Positions 56,513-64,000 of a stretch of 64,000 bases of DNA are shown here, piece by piece. Origin of the DNA: Cyclobacteriaceae bacterium. Lineage in GTDB: Bacteria > Bacteroidota > Bacteroidia > Cytophagales > Cyclobacteriaceae. The stretch is taken from contig JAEUUG010000004.1 of assembly GCA_016787565.1 (NCBI GenBank), positions 124,001-188,000 of the forward strand, written 5' to 3'. The notes under the pieces were generated by a model. That model did no database searches and was not told where the DNA came from. It saw only the letters and a program-made list of their open reading frames with translations. Position 1 is the stretch's first letter; each line of letters starts with the position of its first letter. The translations under genes and the position numbers were made by a program.

Positions 56513-57945
56513 AACACAATCAACTAAACAACAAAATGAAAGTATCCTCAACCATACAAAACAAAATAACTATGATAACTTATCGAAATGTAAGATTCGT
56601 TGGCATCATGTTGCTGACACTCTTAGCTGGAAATGCAATGGCCCAGTTTCAACCCGCTATCCAATACTTTCGTCCGTATGACCAGCGGGGCATAAATGTT
56701 TTTGAAACATCCAAGGACGATACGGTAGTATACGATGGCTTAAAGCTTCGTCTTGGCGCTGGTTTTACACAAGGGTATCAGAGTTTGAAACACAGCAACG
56801 GCCTCACGACAACTTCAACACCTGCTGCTAATTTGTACGAAATGGGTGGAGGCTTTCCGCTGGCACAAGCTAACTTTAACATTGATGTACAATTGTACGA
56901 TGGTGTTAGCTTAAATCTGGTTTCGTACATGTCTTCCCATCACCACAATGAATTTTGGGTAAAAGGTGGCTATTTACAAGTTGACAAAGTGAAATTCCTC
57001 AACAGCGAATTCATGGATAAACTCTGGACTAATCTGACGTTGAAAGTTGGTCACATGGAAATTAACTATGGTGATGCGCACTTCCGCAGAAGTGACGGTG
57101 GACACACTTTGCAGAACCCCTGGATTGAAAATAACATCATGGATGCCTTCACTACTGAAATTGGTGCTGAGTTGTACTTCAAGAAAAATGGAATCATTGC
57201 TATGATTGCCATGACCGATGGTGAAATTCAAGGTAACGTTGCAGATCCTTCTACTCCGGATGGTGCCAAACGTAAACCATCCATTTATGGAAAGTTAGGA
57301 TATGACAAACAATTACAAGACAATCTACGCATCCGTCTTACAGGATCATTCTATACTACCAAGTCATCTGCCAGCAACACAGTCTTTGGCGGTGACCGCA
57401 CCGGATCGAACTATCAGTATGTGATGGATAATGCACCTGTTACAGTAACCGGTAACTATACATCCGGTAGGTTCAATCCTGGTTTCCGTGATAACGTAAC
57501 AACGATTATGATTAACCCTTTTGTGAAATTTGCCGGACTTGAAATTTTTGGTACAATCGAATTTGCAAAGGGCAAAAACCAATTTGAAAATGGCGAAGGC
57601 ACAACTCCTGCGCGGGCAGCTATTGACGATCGCAAAGCCGATCAAATTGCAGCAGAAGCACTGTACCGTTTTGGTAAGAATGAGAAATTTTATTTCGGTG
57701 GCCGTTATATAACGTTGAATGCTACTGTTGCCGAAGGTGTTACCGCAGCCAGTGCTGGAACACAGTACGATGTAACCATTGATCGTTTATCCATCGGTGG
57801 TGGCTGGTTTGTAACCAGAAACATTCTAATGAAAGGCGAGTATGTAAATCAGAATTACACTGGTTTTCCAGATGCAGGGGCTAACAACAGGTTCTACAAA
57901 GGAAACTTTAAGGGATTCGTGATTCAAGGTGCCATTTCTTTCTAA
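56509..57945 (+). CDS. Porin-like outer-membrane protein paired with YceI
   Basis: A beta-barrel protein of up to 478 residues. The reading frame begins at an ATG overlapping the YceI stop, but the signal peptide core is RFVGIMLLTLLAGNAMAQFQ, so ATG 56572 (MITYRNVRFVG) is the better mature-protein start, with 56536 in between. The body has typical barrel strands: LKLRLGAGFTQGYQSL, QANFNIDVQLYDGVSLNLVSYM, TNLTLKVGHMEINYGDAHF, IRLTGSFYTTKSS, KFYFGGRYITLNATV and ISF at the C-terminus, with a terminal Phe. The QYFRPYDQRGINVFE start is a Bacteroidota-specific porin-like family. Substrate unknown; coupling to YceI hints at a shared hydrophobic or respiratory role (inference). Confidence 0.8.
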   Translation: MKHNQLNNKMKVSSTIQNKITMITYRNVRFVGIMLLTLLAGNAMAQFQPAIQYFRPYDQRGINVFETSKDDTVVYDGLKLRLGAGFTQGYQSLKHSNGLTTTSTPAANLYEMGGGFPLAQANFNIDVQLYDGVSLNLVSYMSSHHHNEFWVKGGYLQVDKVKFLNSEFMDKLWTNLTLKVGHMEINYGDAHFRRSDGGHTLQNPWIENNIMDAFTTEIGAELYFKKNGIIAMIAMTDGEIQGNVADPSTPDGAKRKPSIYGKLGYDKQLQDNLRIRLTGSFYTTKSSASNTVFGGDRTGSNYQYVMDNAPVTVTGNYTSGRFNPGFRDNVTTIMINPFVKFAGLEIFGTIEFAKGKNQFENGEGTTPARAAIDDRKADQIAAEALYRFGKNEKFYFGGRYITLNATVAEGVTAASAGTQYDVTIDRLSIGGGWFVTRNILMKGEYVNQNYTGFPDAGANNRFYKGNFKGFVIQGAISF

Positions 57946-57968
57946 GGAATACTCCTAACACTTAAAAA

Positions 57969-58006
57969 CAAAAGGTCCGGAAGCAATTCCGGACCTTTTG
58001 TTTTTT
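57969..58006 (+). terminator. Strong intrinsic terminator after the porin-like gene
   Basis: CAAAAGGTCCGGAA pairs with TTCCGGACCTTTTG around GCAA, followed by a six-T run; it also serves the convergent arginine decarboxylase gene. Confidence 0.92.
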
Positions 58007-58026
58007 ATAAAAAAGTGTAATGAACT

Positions 58027-59424
58027 TTATTTTTCGTAACCCAACAACTTCAGCATGCTGTCTTGTGTTTGCTCGGGCGCGAAAAGTTTTGTGGTAATTT
58101 CTCCGTCTTCATTCCGGTCAATGAGTACATGTTTCGGAGCAGGTATCAGGCAATGTTGAATGCCACCATAGCCTCCCAGTGATTCCTGGTAAGCGCCTGT
58201 GTGAAAGAAGCCGATGTACAAAGGCTCTTCATCGTTGATCATCGGTAGAAACACTTCACCGGTATGCGCCTCCGAGTTGTAATAATCCATGCTGTCGCAG
58301 GTCAGGCCACCAATGTTTACTTTGTGATACGGATCGTCCCACTTGTTGAGGGCGAGCAAAATGTATTTCTGGTTTAATCCCCATGCATCGGGAAGGTGTG
58401 TGATGAACGAACCGTCTATCATATACCACAGTTCCTTATCGTTTTGTAATTTCTGGTCAACCAGCGAATACAATACTGCTCCACTTTCCCCTACGGTAAA
58501 ACTTCCAAACTCCGTAAAGATGTTGGGTACAGGTACATTGTTCTTATCACAAATCCATTTGATGTTCTCCACGATTTGTTCAATCATGTATTTGTAGTCA
58601 TACTGGAACGTGAGGGAAGTTTTAATGGGGAAGCCCCCACCGATATCAATGGAATCCAATGACGGACACATTTTCTTCAGTTCGCAATATTTAAAAATGA
58701 ATCGGCTTAATTCACTCCAATAGTACGCGGTATCTTTAATGCCCGTGTTGATAAAGAAGTGAAGCATCTTCAGGGAAGCCTTTTCACTTTTCTCGATCTT
58801 ATCTTTATAAAAATTATTGATATCGCTGTAGCGGATGCCCAGGCGCGATGTGTAAAATTCAAAATTTGGTTCCTCATCCGCGGCTACGCGAATACCTACC
58901 CGATACGGAACGTTAGCATTTTGTTCGTAGAAATCAATTTCACCGAGGTTATCCAGAATAGGTATGCAATTGTGGAAGCCATCGTTCATCAATTCGCTGA
59001 TATATTGACGGTACAGGGGCATTTTAAACCCATTGCAGAGTATATACGTGTCTTTTGTTACCCGCCCACGTTCGTATAGTGACCGAACAATCGGAATATC
59101 GTATGAAGAAGAAGTCTCCATGTGCACATCCTGATTGTTCAGGGCTTCTTCCATCACAAAAGAAAAGTGTGAAGATTTGGTGCAATAACAATACGTGTAC
59201 TTACCATTGTATTTAAACTTCTCAATGGCACTGTTGAACGTTGCCTGCACGAAGCGGATGTTCTCACTGATTTTGGGCAGGTATGTGAGCTTAAGGGGAG
59301 TTCCGTATTGTTTAATGATATCCACCAGGGGTACATCGTTAAACAGCAATTCGTGGTCGCGGACCTTAAATTCTTTTTGAGGAAACTCAAAGGTTTGCTC
59401 AATCAGCTCCCGATAGCTCTTCAT
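58027..59424 (-). CDS. speA: Arginine decarboxylase (alanine-racemase-fold, fold type III)
   Basis: A pyridoxal-phosphate decarboxylase of 465 residues producing agmatine from arginine. The PLP Lys is in YCTKSSHFSFV, the phosphate loop SIDIGGGFP, and the active-site Cys motif GGLTCDSMDYY, with the C-terminal MINDEEPLYIGFFHTGAYQ segment that closes the site. It is shorter than E. coli SpeA but matches Bacteroidota arginine decarboxylases. Diaminopimelate decarboxylase is the main alternative; the divergent ureohydrolase gene supports arginine. No signal peptide. Confidence 0.85.
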   Translation of the reverse strand: MKSYRELIEQTFEFPQKEFKVRDHELLFNDVPLVDIIKQYGTPLKLTYLPKISENIRFVQATFNSAIEKFKYNGKYTYCYCTKSSHFSFVMEEALNNQDVHMETSSSYDIPIVRSLYERGRVTKDTYILCNGFKMPLYRQYISELMNDGFHNCIPILDNLGEIDFYEQNANVPYRVGIRVAADEEPNFEFYTSRLGIRYSDINNFYKDKIEKSEKASLKMLHFFINTGIKDTAYYWSELSRFIFKYCELKKMCPSLDSIDIGGGFPIKTSLTFQYDYKYMIEQIVENIKWICDKNNVPVPNIFTEFGSFTVGESGAVLYSLVDQKLQNDKELWYMIDGSFITHLPDAWGLNQKYILLALNKWDDPYHKVNIGGLTCDSMDYYNSEAHTGEVFLPMINDEEPLYIGFFHTGAYQESLGGYGGIQHCLIPAPKHVLIDRNEDGEITTKLFAPEQTQDSMLKLLGYEK

Positions 59425-59574
59425 GTATGCGGTAAATCGTTAATCGTGATCTTTAAAACGTATTTTGACGATATTCTTCCGGGTCGTTTTGGGGCTGCTT
59501 TTAACGCGTCAGGCACACGAGTTACAGGCAGCGAAAACAAGTAACGGTTCCACAAAAGAGGTGCAATATTGTGA

Positions 59575-59591
59575 TAAATTTGCCATCTTTG
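59575..59591 (+). promoter_or_regulatory. Candidate -7 boxes for the ureohydrolase gene
   Basis: TAAATTTG (59575-59582) matches TAnnTTTG, and CATCTTTG (59584-59591) immediately after resembles the variant seen before dnaA and yceI. Either would leave a leader of about 160-175 bases before the GTG at 59759. Confidence 0.4.
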
Positions 59592-59651
59592 CAATAACAC
59601 AAACAATTGCATGGTTAACCGGTTTTCCTGTTTAGCATCTGCCCATGCGCT

Positions 59652-59667
59652 CCCGATCGCGATCGGG
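59652..59667. repeat. Perfect 16-bp palindrome in the ureohydrolase leader
   Basis: CCCGATCGCGATCGGG is fully self-complementary. It lies between the candidate promoter and the GTG start, in an otherwise noncoding leader of about 170 bases. Similar CCCGAT...ATCGGG palindromes are a common intergenic element in Bacteroidota genomes (from memory, unverified). Confidence 0.6.
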
Positions 59668-59758
59668 TTGCCTGACTTCTGACGTCCTCATTTCAGGCGT
59701 CTTGGATTCTCAATTTTTTTCAATTTATCTGTATTCAAAAACCTTAATAAATATTCCT

Positions 59759-60721
59759 GTGAAAGAGCTGAAGATTATAGAAGTGAAGTCCGAAATCGGT
59801 GCCGGAACGCGCGGAGCGAGTTTAGGAGTGGAGGCGATGAAGATTGCCAGTCTCGATTTGCACTCCGATTTTTTCAAGCAACACGAATCGGTGGAAGTTG
59901 AAAATGTGAACGAACTTCTTTTCGATGGCGCCAAACACTCCTACGCCAAATTTATTGATGGCGTGATGATTATGGAAGAGCGAGTGTGCCTGGAAGTTTA
60001 CGAAACGCTGTGGGAAGAAGATTTCCCCATCGTCATTGCAGGTGATCACAGTACAGCCTATGGCACTATTTCCGGGATTAAAAAGGCTAATCCTAAATCT
60101 CGTTTAGGGGTTATCTGGATTGATGCCCATGCGGATTTTCATACACCCTTTACAACGCCTTCCGGCAATATGCACGGCATGAGCCTGGCGATGGCGTGTG
60201 GCATCGACAACCTGGAATGTAAGGTGAATGATCCGCGTGGTGAAACACTTGAATATTGGGAGCAATTAAAAAATGTTGGTATTCCTGGTCCGAAAATTTA
60301 TCCGGAAGACATTGTGTACATCGCGGTACGCGATTTAGAGAAACCAGAAAATTACCTGATCAATAAATACAATGTCAATTTTATTGAGACCGAGGATCTT
60401 AAAAAAGTAGGCGCAGTAAAAATTGCACAGCGTGCACTTGAAATGCTTGATCATTGTGATATGATCTACATCTCTTTCGATGTGGATAGCATGGATTCAC
60501 GCATCAGCACGGGAACCGGTACACCTGTTCCGAACGGACTGACGGTAGAGGAGGCTAAAATTCTGAATGTGGAATTAGCGAAAAGTCCGAAGATATGTGC
60601 CTGGGAAATAGTTGAAGTAAACCCTACACTGGATACTGAGAATCGCATGGCGGAAAGTGCTTTCGAGATATTGGAGGCGACCACAAAATCCATTGTCAAT
60701 CGCCCGGTACTGGCTGAATAG
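59759..60721 (+). CDS. Ureohydrolase family protein (arginase/agmatinase)
   Basis: A manganese-dependent hydrolase cleaving a guanidino group to give urea. Metal ligands: GDHSTAYGT (His), DAHADFHTP (Asp, His, Asp) and SFDVDSMDS (Asp, Asp), with the loop STGTGTPVPNGLT. I set the start at GTG 59759 (VKELKIIEVKSEIGAGTRG), which directly begins the strand and matches family N-termini as I recall them; the longer frame to 59645 runs through a palindrome and poor codon context. About 320 residues. It is divergent from arginine decarboxylase, so agmatinase is attractive, but the GTGTPVPNG loop resembles arginase; the substrate cannot be settled by eye. Confidence 0.88.
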   Translation: MKELKIIEVKSEIGAGTRGASLGVEAMKIASLDLHSDFFKQHESVEVENVNELLFDGAKHSYAKFIDGVMIMEERVCLEVYETLWEEDFPIVIAGDHSTAYGTISGIKKANPKSRLGVIWIDAHADFHTPFTTPSGNMHGMSLAMACGIDNLECKVNDPRGETLEYWEQLKNVGIPGPKIYPEDIVYIAVRDLEKPENYLINKYNVNFIETEDLKKVGAVKIAQRALEMLDHCDMIYISFDVDSMDSRISTGTGTPVPNGLTVEEAKILNVELAKSPKICAWEIVEVNPTLDTENRMAESAFEILEATTKSIVNRPVLAE

Positions 60722-60747
60722 CTCCAACCAACATCGCACAAACACTT

Positions 60748-61383
60748 CTAATCCTGAAGTTGCTTGCGCAGATATTTTGAGCAGATGGGGCATGTCTTCC
60801 AATCGTGCCCTCGTGCAGGACAGAATTCCCGGCCGAAGTAAATAATCTGCAGGTGGACCTTGTTCCATTTCTCCTCCGGAATCAGTCGCTTGAGATCCTT
60901 TTCAGTTTGCTCTACACTTTTTCCATTGGATAAACCCCAGCGATAGGCCAGCCGGTGAATGTGTGTATCCACCGGGAAGGCTGGTATACCAAACCATTGG
61001 GTCATTACCACCGAAGCAGTTTTGTGGCCGACAGCCGGAAGTTCTTCCAGGGCCTCAAAGGTATTGGGCACTTCACCATTGTATTTTTCAACCAGAATTT
61101 TCGATAGCCCTGCAATGCCCTTCGACTTCATCGGTGAGAGACCGCAAGGTTTTATGATGTCGCGAATCTCCTCTACGCTTAACGTCAACATGTCGTAGGG
61201 ATTATCGGCACGCTTAAAAAGCGCAGGTGTAGTTTTGTTTACACGTTCATCGGTGCATTGCGCTGATAACAAAACTGAAATCAATAACGTATATGCATCC
61301 TTGTGCTGAAGTGGAACTTCAGGTTTTGGATAGTAGAAATCCAGAATATTCAGAATGTCTTTTACTTTTTCAGCTTTGCTCAT
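60748..61383 (-). CDS. nth: Endonuclease III-like DNA glycosylase
   Basis: Base-excision repair glycosylase/AP lyase of 211 residues. Helix-hairpin-helix LPAVGHKTASVVMTQWFG includes the catalytic Lys; FPVDTHIHRLAYRWG includes the catalytic Asp. The C-terminal cysteine region reads FCPARGHDWKTCPICSKYL, which has only three cysteines and a C-x9-C-x2-C spacing; the fourth ligand of the standard [4Fe-4S] loop (C-x6-C-x2-C-x5-C) is missing. So the cluster may be absent or altered, as in several Bacteroidota Nth proteins. Start ATG 61383. It ends 26 bases before the convergent ureohydrolase stop. Confidence 0.93.
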   Translation of the reverse strand: MSKAEKVKDILNILDFYYPKPEVPLQHKDAYTLLISVLLSAQCTDERVNKTTPALFKRADNPYDMLTLSVEEIRDIIKPCGLSPMKSKGIAGLSKILVEKYNGEVPNTFEALEELPAVGHKTASVVMTQWFGIPAFPVDTHIHRLAYRWGLSNGKSVEQTEKDLKRLIPEEKWNKVHLQIIYFGREFCPARGHDWKTCPICSKYLRKQLQD

Positions 61384-61408
61384 GAATCATACTTGATTTC
61401 AATTCAAC

Positions 61409-61423
61409 CTTGCAACCTGTAAC
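61409..61423. repeat. Copy of the dispersed intergenic repeat (CTTGCAACCTGTAAC)
   Basis: Exact reverse complement of the 15-base sequence at 13675-13689; both lie between genes. Confidence 0.5.
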
Positions 61424-61438
61424 GTTCCGGATTTACAC

Positions 61439-62635
61439 TCACGGATAAATGAGGTATTTTTTTCGCATGAGGTTGTAGGTATCCAGGTCCTTCTTCCAGC
61501 TTTCGCGGATTTGTTCCTCACTCCAGTTGTCCTTGATTTGCTGTTGTAAGGTTGCATTGCCCGCCAGTGTGTTGAAATAGTTGATGAAGAATTTCGGCTT
61601 ATCAGGAAAGGCTTGGTAAAAATCAATCAAGTAGTGCAGGTTTAATTTCCGTTCCACTTTCTCATTGCTCAGATCAACTCCGTAGCACAACGTATTTTCG
61701 TTAGGCGGATTGAGTGCCACTCCGGGGATGGTAACCGGTGTGAACTGGTACGGCATTCCTTTCAACTCCGGGTGACCAAGAACCTGAAAAGGTTTTGGTG
61801 TTCCCCTGCCAAGACTGACAACCGTTCCTTCAAACAAACAGAGAGAAGGATACAACCGGATGGACTGATCGTTCGGTAAGTTGGGAGATGGCTGAACGGG
61901 TAACGAATAATCATCGGCATGTGCCCAGTTTTTTAAGGGGATGATGGTTAGCTCACATTTTCGGTTGCCGGCAAGCCAGCCCTCTCCGTTAATCATCTCT
62001 GCTAACTCCCCAATCGTAAGTCCATGTACAATCGGTATCGGATGCATGCCAACAAAGGATTTGAAATCGGGTTGAAGAATAGGCCCATCGACATATGGAT
62101 TTGGGTTTGGTCTGTCCAGTATGATGAGTTGCTTATTATTTTCCGCACAGGCTTCCATCACATAATGCATGCTGCTGATGTAGGTATAGAATCGGGCGCC
62201 TACGTCCTGAATATCAAAAATAAGAATGTCAATATCTGCTAACTGTGCGGCCGATGGCTTTTTACTTTTTCCGTAAATGGAAATGATGGGCAGTTTGGTT
62301 TTGGTGTCAACGCCATCTTTAACATCTTCTCCGTTGGCTGCATTACCACGAAAGCCATGTTCAGGTGCAAATATTTTTTTGATGTTCACGCCCCTGCTGA
62401 GTAATGTATCGGCCAAGTGTGTTTTGCCAAGCTGGGCTGTGTAGTTTACCACCAACCCGACTCTTTTTTGACTGAGCATGGGCAGCAATACATCAAGTTG
62501 CGCTGCACCAACCACTATCTTTTCTTTTTTTTGATTGGATTTGACAGGCTCATGTTGGAGTAGTGCTGTACCCTTTCCACTGCATTGGCAGAAAAGAAGC
62601 ACAGCAAGAATTCCGGAAACAAGTTTATGGAACAT
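61439..62635 (-). CDS. namZ: NamZ-type exo-beta-N-acetylmuramidase (DUF1343), lipoprotein
   Basis: A peptidoglycan-recycling muramidase of 398 residues releasing N-acetylmuramic acid from the non-reducing end (family knowledge, first shown in Tannerella). A lipobox occurs in LVSGILAVLLFCQC, so it is probably an outer-envelope lipoprotein. DUF1343 motifs: RVGLVVNYTAQLG, IFAPEHGFRGNAANGE, YGKSKKPSAAQLADIDILIF, IQDVGARFYTYISSMHYV, LDRPNPNP, and SLCLFEGTVVSLGRGTPKPF near the active site. Gene end is 55 bases downstream of the nth start, on the same strand. Confidence 0.92.
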   Translation of the reverse strand: MFHKLVSGILAVLLFCQCSGKGTALLQHEPVKSNQKKEKIVVGAAQLDVLLPMLSQKRVGLVVNYTAQLGKTHLADTLLSRGVNIKKIFAPEHGFRGNAANGEDVKDGVDTKTKLPIISIYGKSKKPSAAQLADIDILIFDIQDVGARFYTYISSMHYVMEACAENNKQLIILDRPNPNPYVDGPILQPDFKSFVGMHPIPIVHGLTIGELAEMINGEGWLAGNRKCELTIIPLKNWAHADDYSLPVQPSPNLPNDQSIRLYPSLCLFEGTVVSLGRGTPKPFQVLGHPELKGMPYQFTPVTIPGVALNPPNENTLCYGVDLSNEKVERKLNLHYLIDFYQAFPDKPKFFINYFNTLAGNATLQQQIKDNWSEEQIRESWKKDLDTYNLMRKKYLIYP

Positions 62636-62712
62636 AGTGTAGTTGTTAATACCGTACTCAAATCCTATTTTGCATAGAATCTTTACGGCCGAAAAGTTAC
62701 TAATAAAACAAC

Positions 62713-63933
62713 TTGAACTTCTCTTATTTTATAGCGAAAAGAATCAGCCGTGAACAGCGTGAAGGCTTTTCTTCCACCATCCACAAAATTGCGATAGCCA
62801 GTATTGCCATCGGGCTGGCGGCTACCATTGTAGCCTTTCTGATTATGAAAGGTTTTCAGGAGACAGTTAAAAACAAAATTTACAGTTTCAGTGGCCACTT
62901 GCTGGTAACTAAATTCAGCATGAGCAATTCTCCGGAAGAGCAGCCCATGAACTATCAGATTCCGATTTATCAGCAGCAAAAGGATTTTCCGTTCATCCAT
63001 CGTATTCAGGAGTATGCGCACAAAACAGGCCTGGTTAAAACGGAGAATGAAGTGCTTGGTGTAGTAATCAAAGGCATTGGAAAAAGTTTTGATTCGCAGG
63101 CATTTAAGCAGAATATGATCGCGGGCGATTTTCTGGTCCTGCCGGATTCAGGTTATGCCAATCAGGTTGTGCTGAGTAAAAGCATTTCGCAAAAGTTGAA
63201 CGCCAATGTTGGCGATGATATAGTCGTTCACTTTTTTCAAAATCCACCACGCTTTCGGAAGCTTAAAGTTCAGGGTATCTACGAGACTAACCTTTCAGAG
63301 TATTTTGATAACAAGGTTATTCTGGGTGACATCCGGATGATTCAGCGGCTTAATGATTGGTCAGATAGTTTAGCGGGCGGACTCGAAATTTTTGTTAAGG
63401 ATTCTGAAAGGATTGATGATGCAGGCGTGGCGATCGGAAACTCGATGGATTTTGATCTCAATATTGAACGCGTGAGCGACAAGTATTTGCAGGTTTTTGA
63501 ATGGTTAAATCTGCTAAGCCGTCAGGTTAATATTTTGCTGGTGATCATCTTGCTGGTGATATGTGTCAATATGATTTCGATTGTACTGATCCTGGTAATG
63601 GAGCGAACACAGATGATTGGTATGTTTAAAGCATTAGGTGCCGGTGACAGGTTGATTCGGTCGGTATTTGTACACCAGGGAATTAACCTGATTGCAAAAG
63701 GATTAGTGGCCGGCAATATGGTAGGCCTTGGTTTGTGTTTTATTCAGGATCACTTCAAGATCATCAAACTTAATGCTCAGGATTATTATATGAGTGAAGT
63801 GCCCATCAGCTGGCATTGGGAAATTGTCGGGATGTTAAACTTGCTTACATTCCTGGTCGTGACGCTTGTGCTGTTGCTGCCCACCATGGTCATTGCCAGG
63901 ATCAGTCCCATTAAAGCAATCCGGTTTGATTAA
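62713..63933 (+). CDS. FtsX-like permease family protein (LolE/LolC-like)
   Basis: A 406-residue ABC-transporter permease. An N-terminal helix (KIAIASIAIGLAATIVAFLIM) is followed by an extracytoplasmic domain with ILGDIRMIQRLNDW and then three C-terminal helices, the first ILLVIILLVICVNMISIVLILVMERT, followed by GMFKALGAGDRLIRSVFVHQG, the coupling segment typical of FtsX permeases. The frame starts at TTG 62713: an in-frame TAA sits at 62704-62706 with no ATG before the conserved segment. Probably moves lipoproteins or drives envelope work; no ATPase gene is next to it in this window. Confidence 0.92.
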   Translation: MNFSYFIAKRISREQREGFSSTIHKIAIASIAIGLAATIVAFLIMKGFQETVKNKIYSFSGHLLVTKFSMSNSPEEQPMNYQIPIYQQQKDFPFIHRIQEYAHKTGLVKTENEVLGVVIKGIGKSFDSQAFKQNMIAGDFLVLPDSGYANQVVLSKSISQKLNANVGDDIVVHFFQNPPRFRKLKVQGIYETNLSEYFDNKVILGDIRMIQRLNDWSDSLAGGLEIFVKDSERIDDAGVAIGNSMDFDLNIERVSDKYLQVFEWLNLLSRQVNILLVIILLVICVNMISIVLILVMERTQMIGMFKALGAGDRLIRSVFVHQGINLIAKGLVAGNMVGLGLCFIQDHFKIIKLNAQDYYMSEVPISWHWEIVGMLNLLTFLVVTLVLLLPTMVIARISPIKAIRFD

Positions 63934-63953
63934 CAACAAGGTTGAAAATCTTT

Positions 63954-64000
63954 ATGAATAATTTTGTCGTTGGAATACTGTTTTGTTGTTCCTTTTTTTC
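63954..64000 (+). CDS. Start of an exported protein, cut by right edge
   Basis: ATG 63954 opens MNNFVVGILFCCSFF, a hydrophobic signal-peptide-like stretch that runs off the window end. It lies 20 bases after the FtsX-like stop. Only 15 codons are visible, so no family can be named. Confidence 0.55.
   Translation, partial: MNNFVVGILFCCSFF

Overview
The window looks like chromosomal DNA from a Bacteroidota bacterium, most likely order Cytophagales. This rests on an MG2/TonB-plug outer-membrane protein, paired YceI proteins, an EF-G2-type EF-G paralog, a type B (five-helix) succinate dehydrogenase, a bacterial GH3 protein, an exported CHAT-TPR protein and several Bacteroidota-type -7 elements (TAnnTTTG). 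No rRNA, tRNA, CRISPR array, transposase gene or prophage is visible. The content is mostly ordinary core and accessory chromosome, and I found no classical defence island.

Layout. 1-2263 (-): large MG2/TonB-plug protein cut by the left edge. 2502-8742 (+): AddA-like helicase-nuclease and AddB-like nuclease, a two-gene recombination/repair operon. 8771-10195 (-): dnaA, convergent with it. 10383-13654 (+): both methylmalonyl-CoA mutase subunits. 13828-18084 (+): exported 1418-residue TPR-CHAT protein. 18160-23088 (-): SLC13/DASS permease, soluble cNMP-domain histidine kinase, stand-alone receiver, DUF2490 outer-membrane protein and a tandem universal stress protein; this looks like a transporter-coupled signalling module. 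23347-25397 (-): two LPP20-like lipoproteins. 25532-26044 (+): CHRD-like lipoprotein. 26124-29524 (-): sdhCAB, preceded by a 38-residue membrane microprotein (29656-29772). 29994-34184 (+): DNA polymerase III alpha carrying an N-terminal DnaQ-like exonuclease, followed by thioredoxin.

34682-36605 (-): sialate O-acetylesterase and a cysteine-cluster protein. 36653-39345 (+): Crp-family regulator, YceI protein, a 137-bp MITE-like inverted-repeat element and an HGSNAT-like membrane protein. 39403-42707 (-): NAD-dependent epimerase, SDR and HtrA protease. 42884-47477 (+): GH3-family enzyme, dxr, rseP and a small DUF6249-like membrane protein. 47527-55464 (-): a long co-directional run with a second DASS permease, RRM protein, M48 protease, folA, a small exported protein, fmt, ChbG-like deacetylase and the EF-G paralog. 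55928-57945 (+): exported YceI plus a porin-like protein, translationally coupled. 58027-60721: arginine decarboxylase (-) divergent from a ureohydrolase (+), a likely polyamine pair. 60748-62635 (-): nth and a NamZ-type muramidase lipoprotein. 62713-63933 (+): FtsX/LolE-like permease. The start of another exported protein lies at the right edge.

The items most worth a second look are the split permease/kinase/receiver module, the EF-G paralog lacking the catalytic histidine, the exonuclease-polymerase fusion, the exported CHAT protease candidate, the microprotein upstream of sdhC, and the MITE-like element. Several genes can only start at TTG (addA-like, dxr, ftsX-like), and strong intrinsic terminators separate most transcription units.
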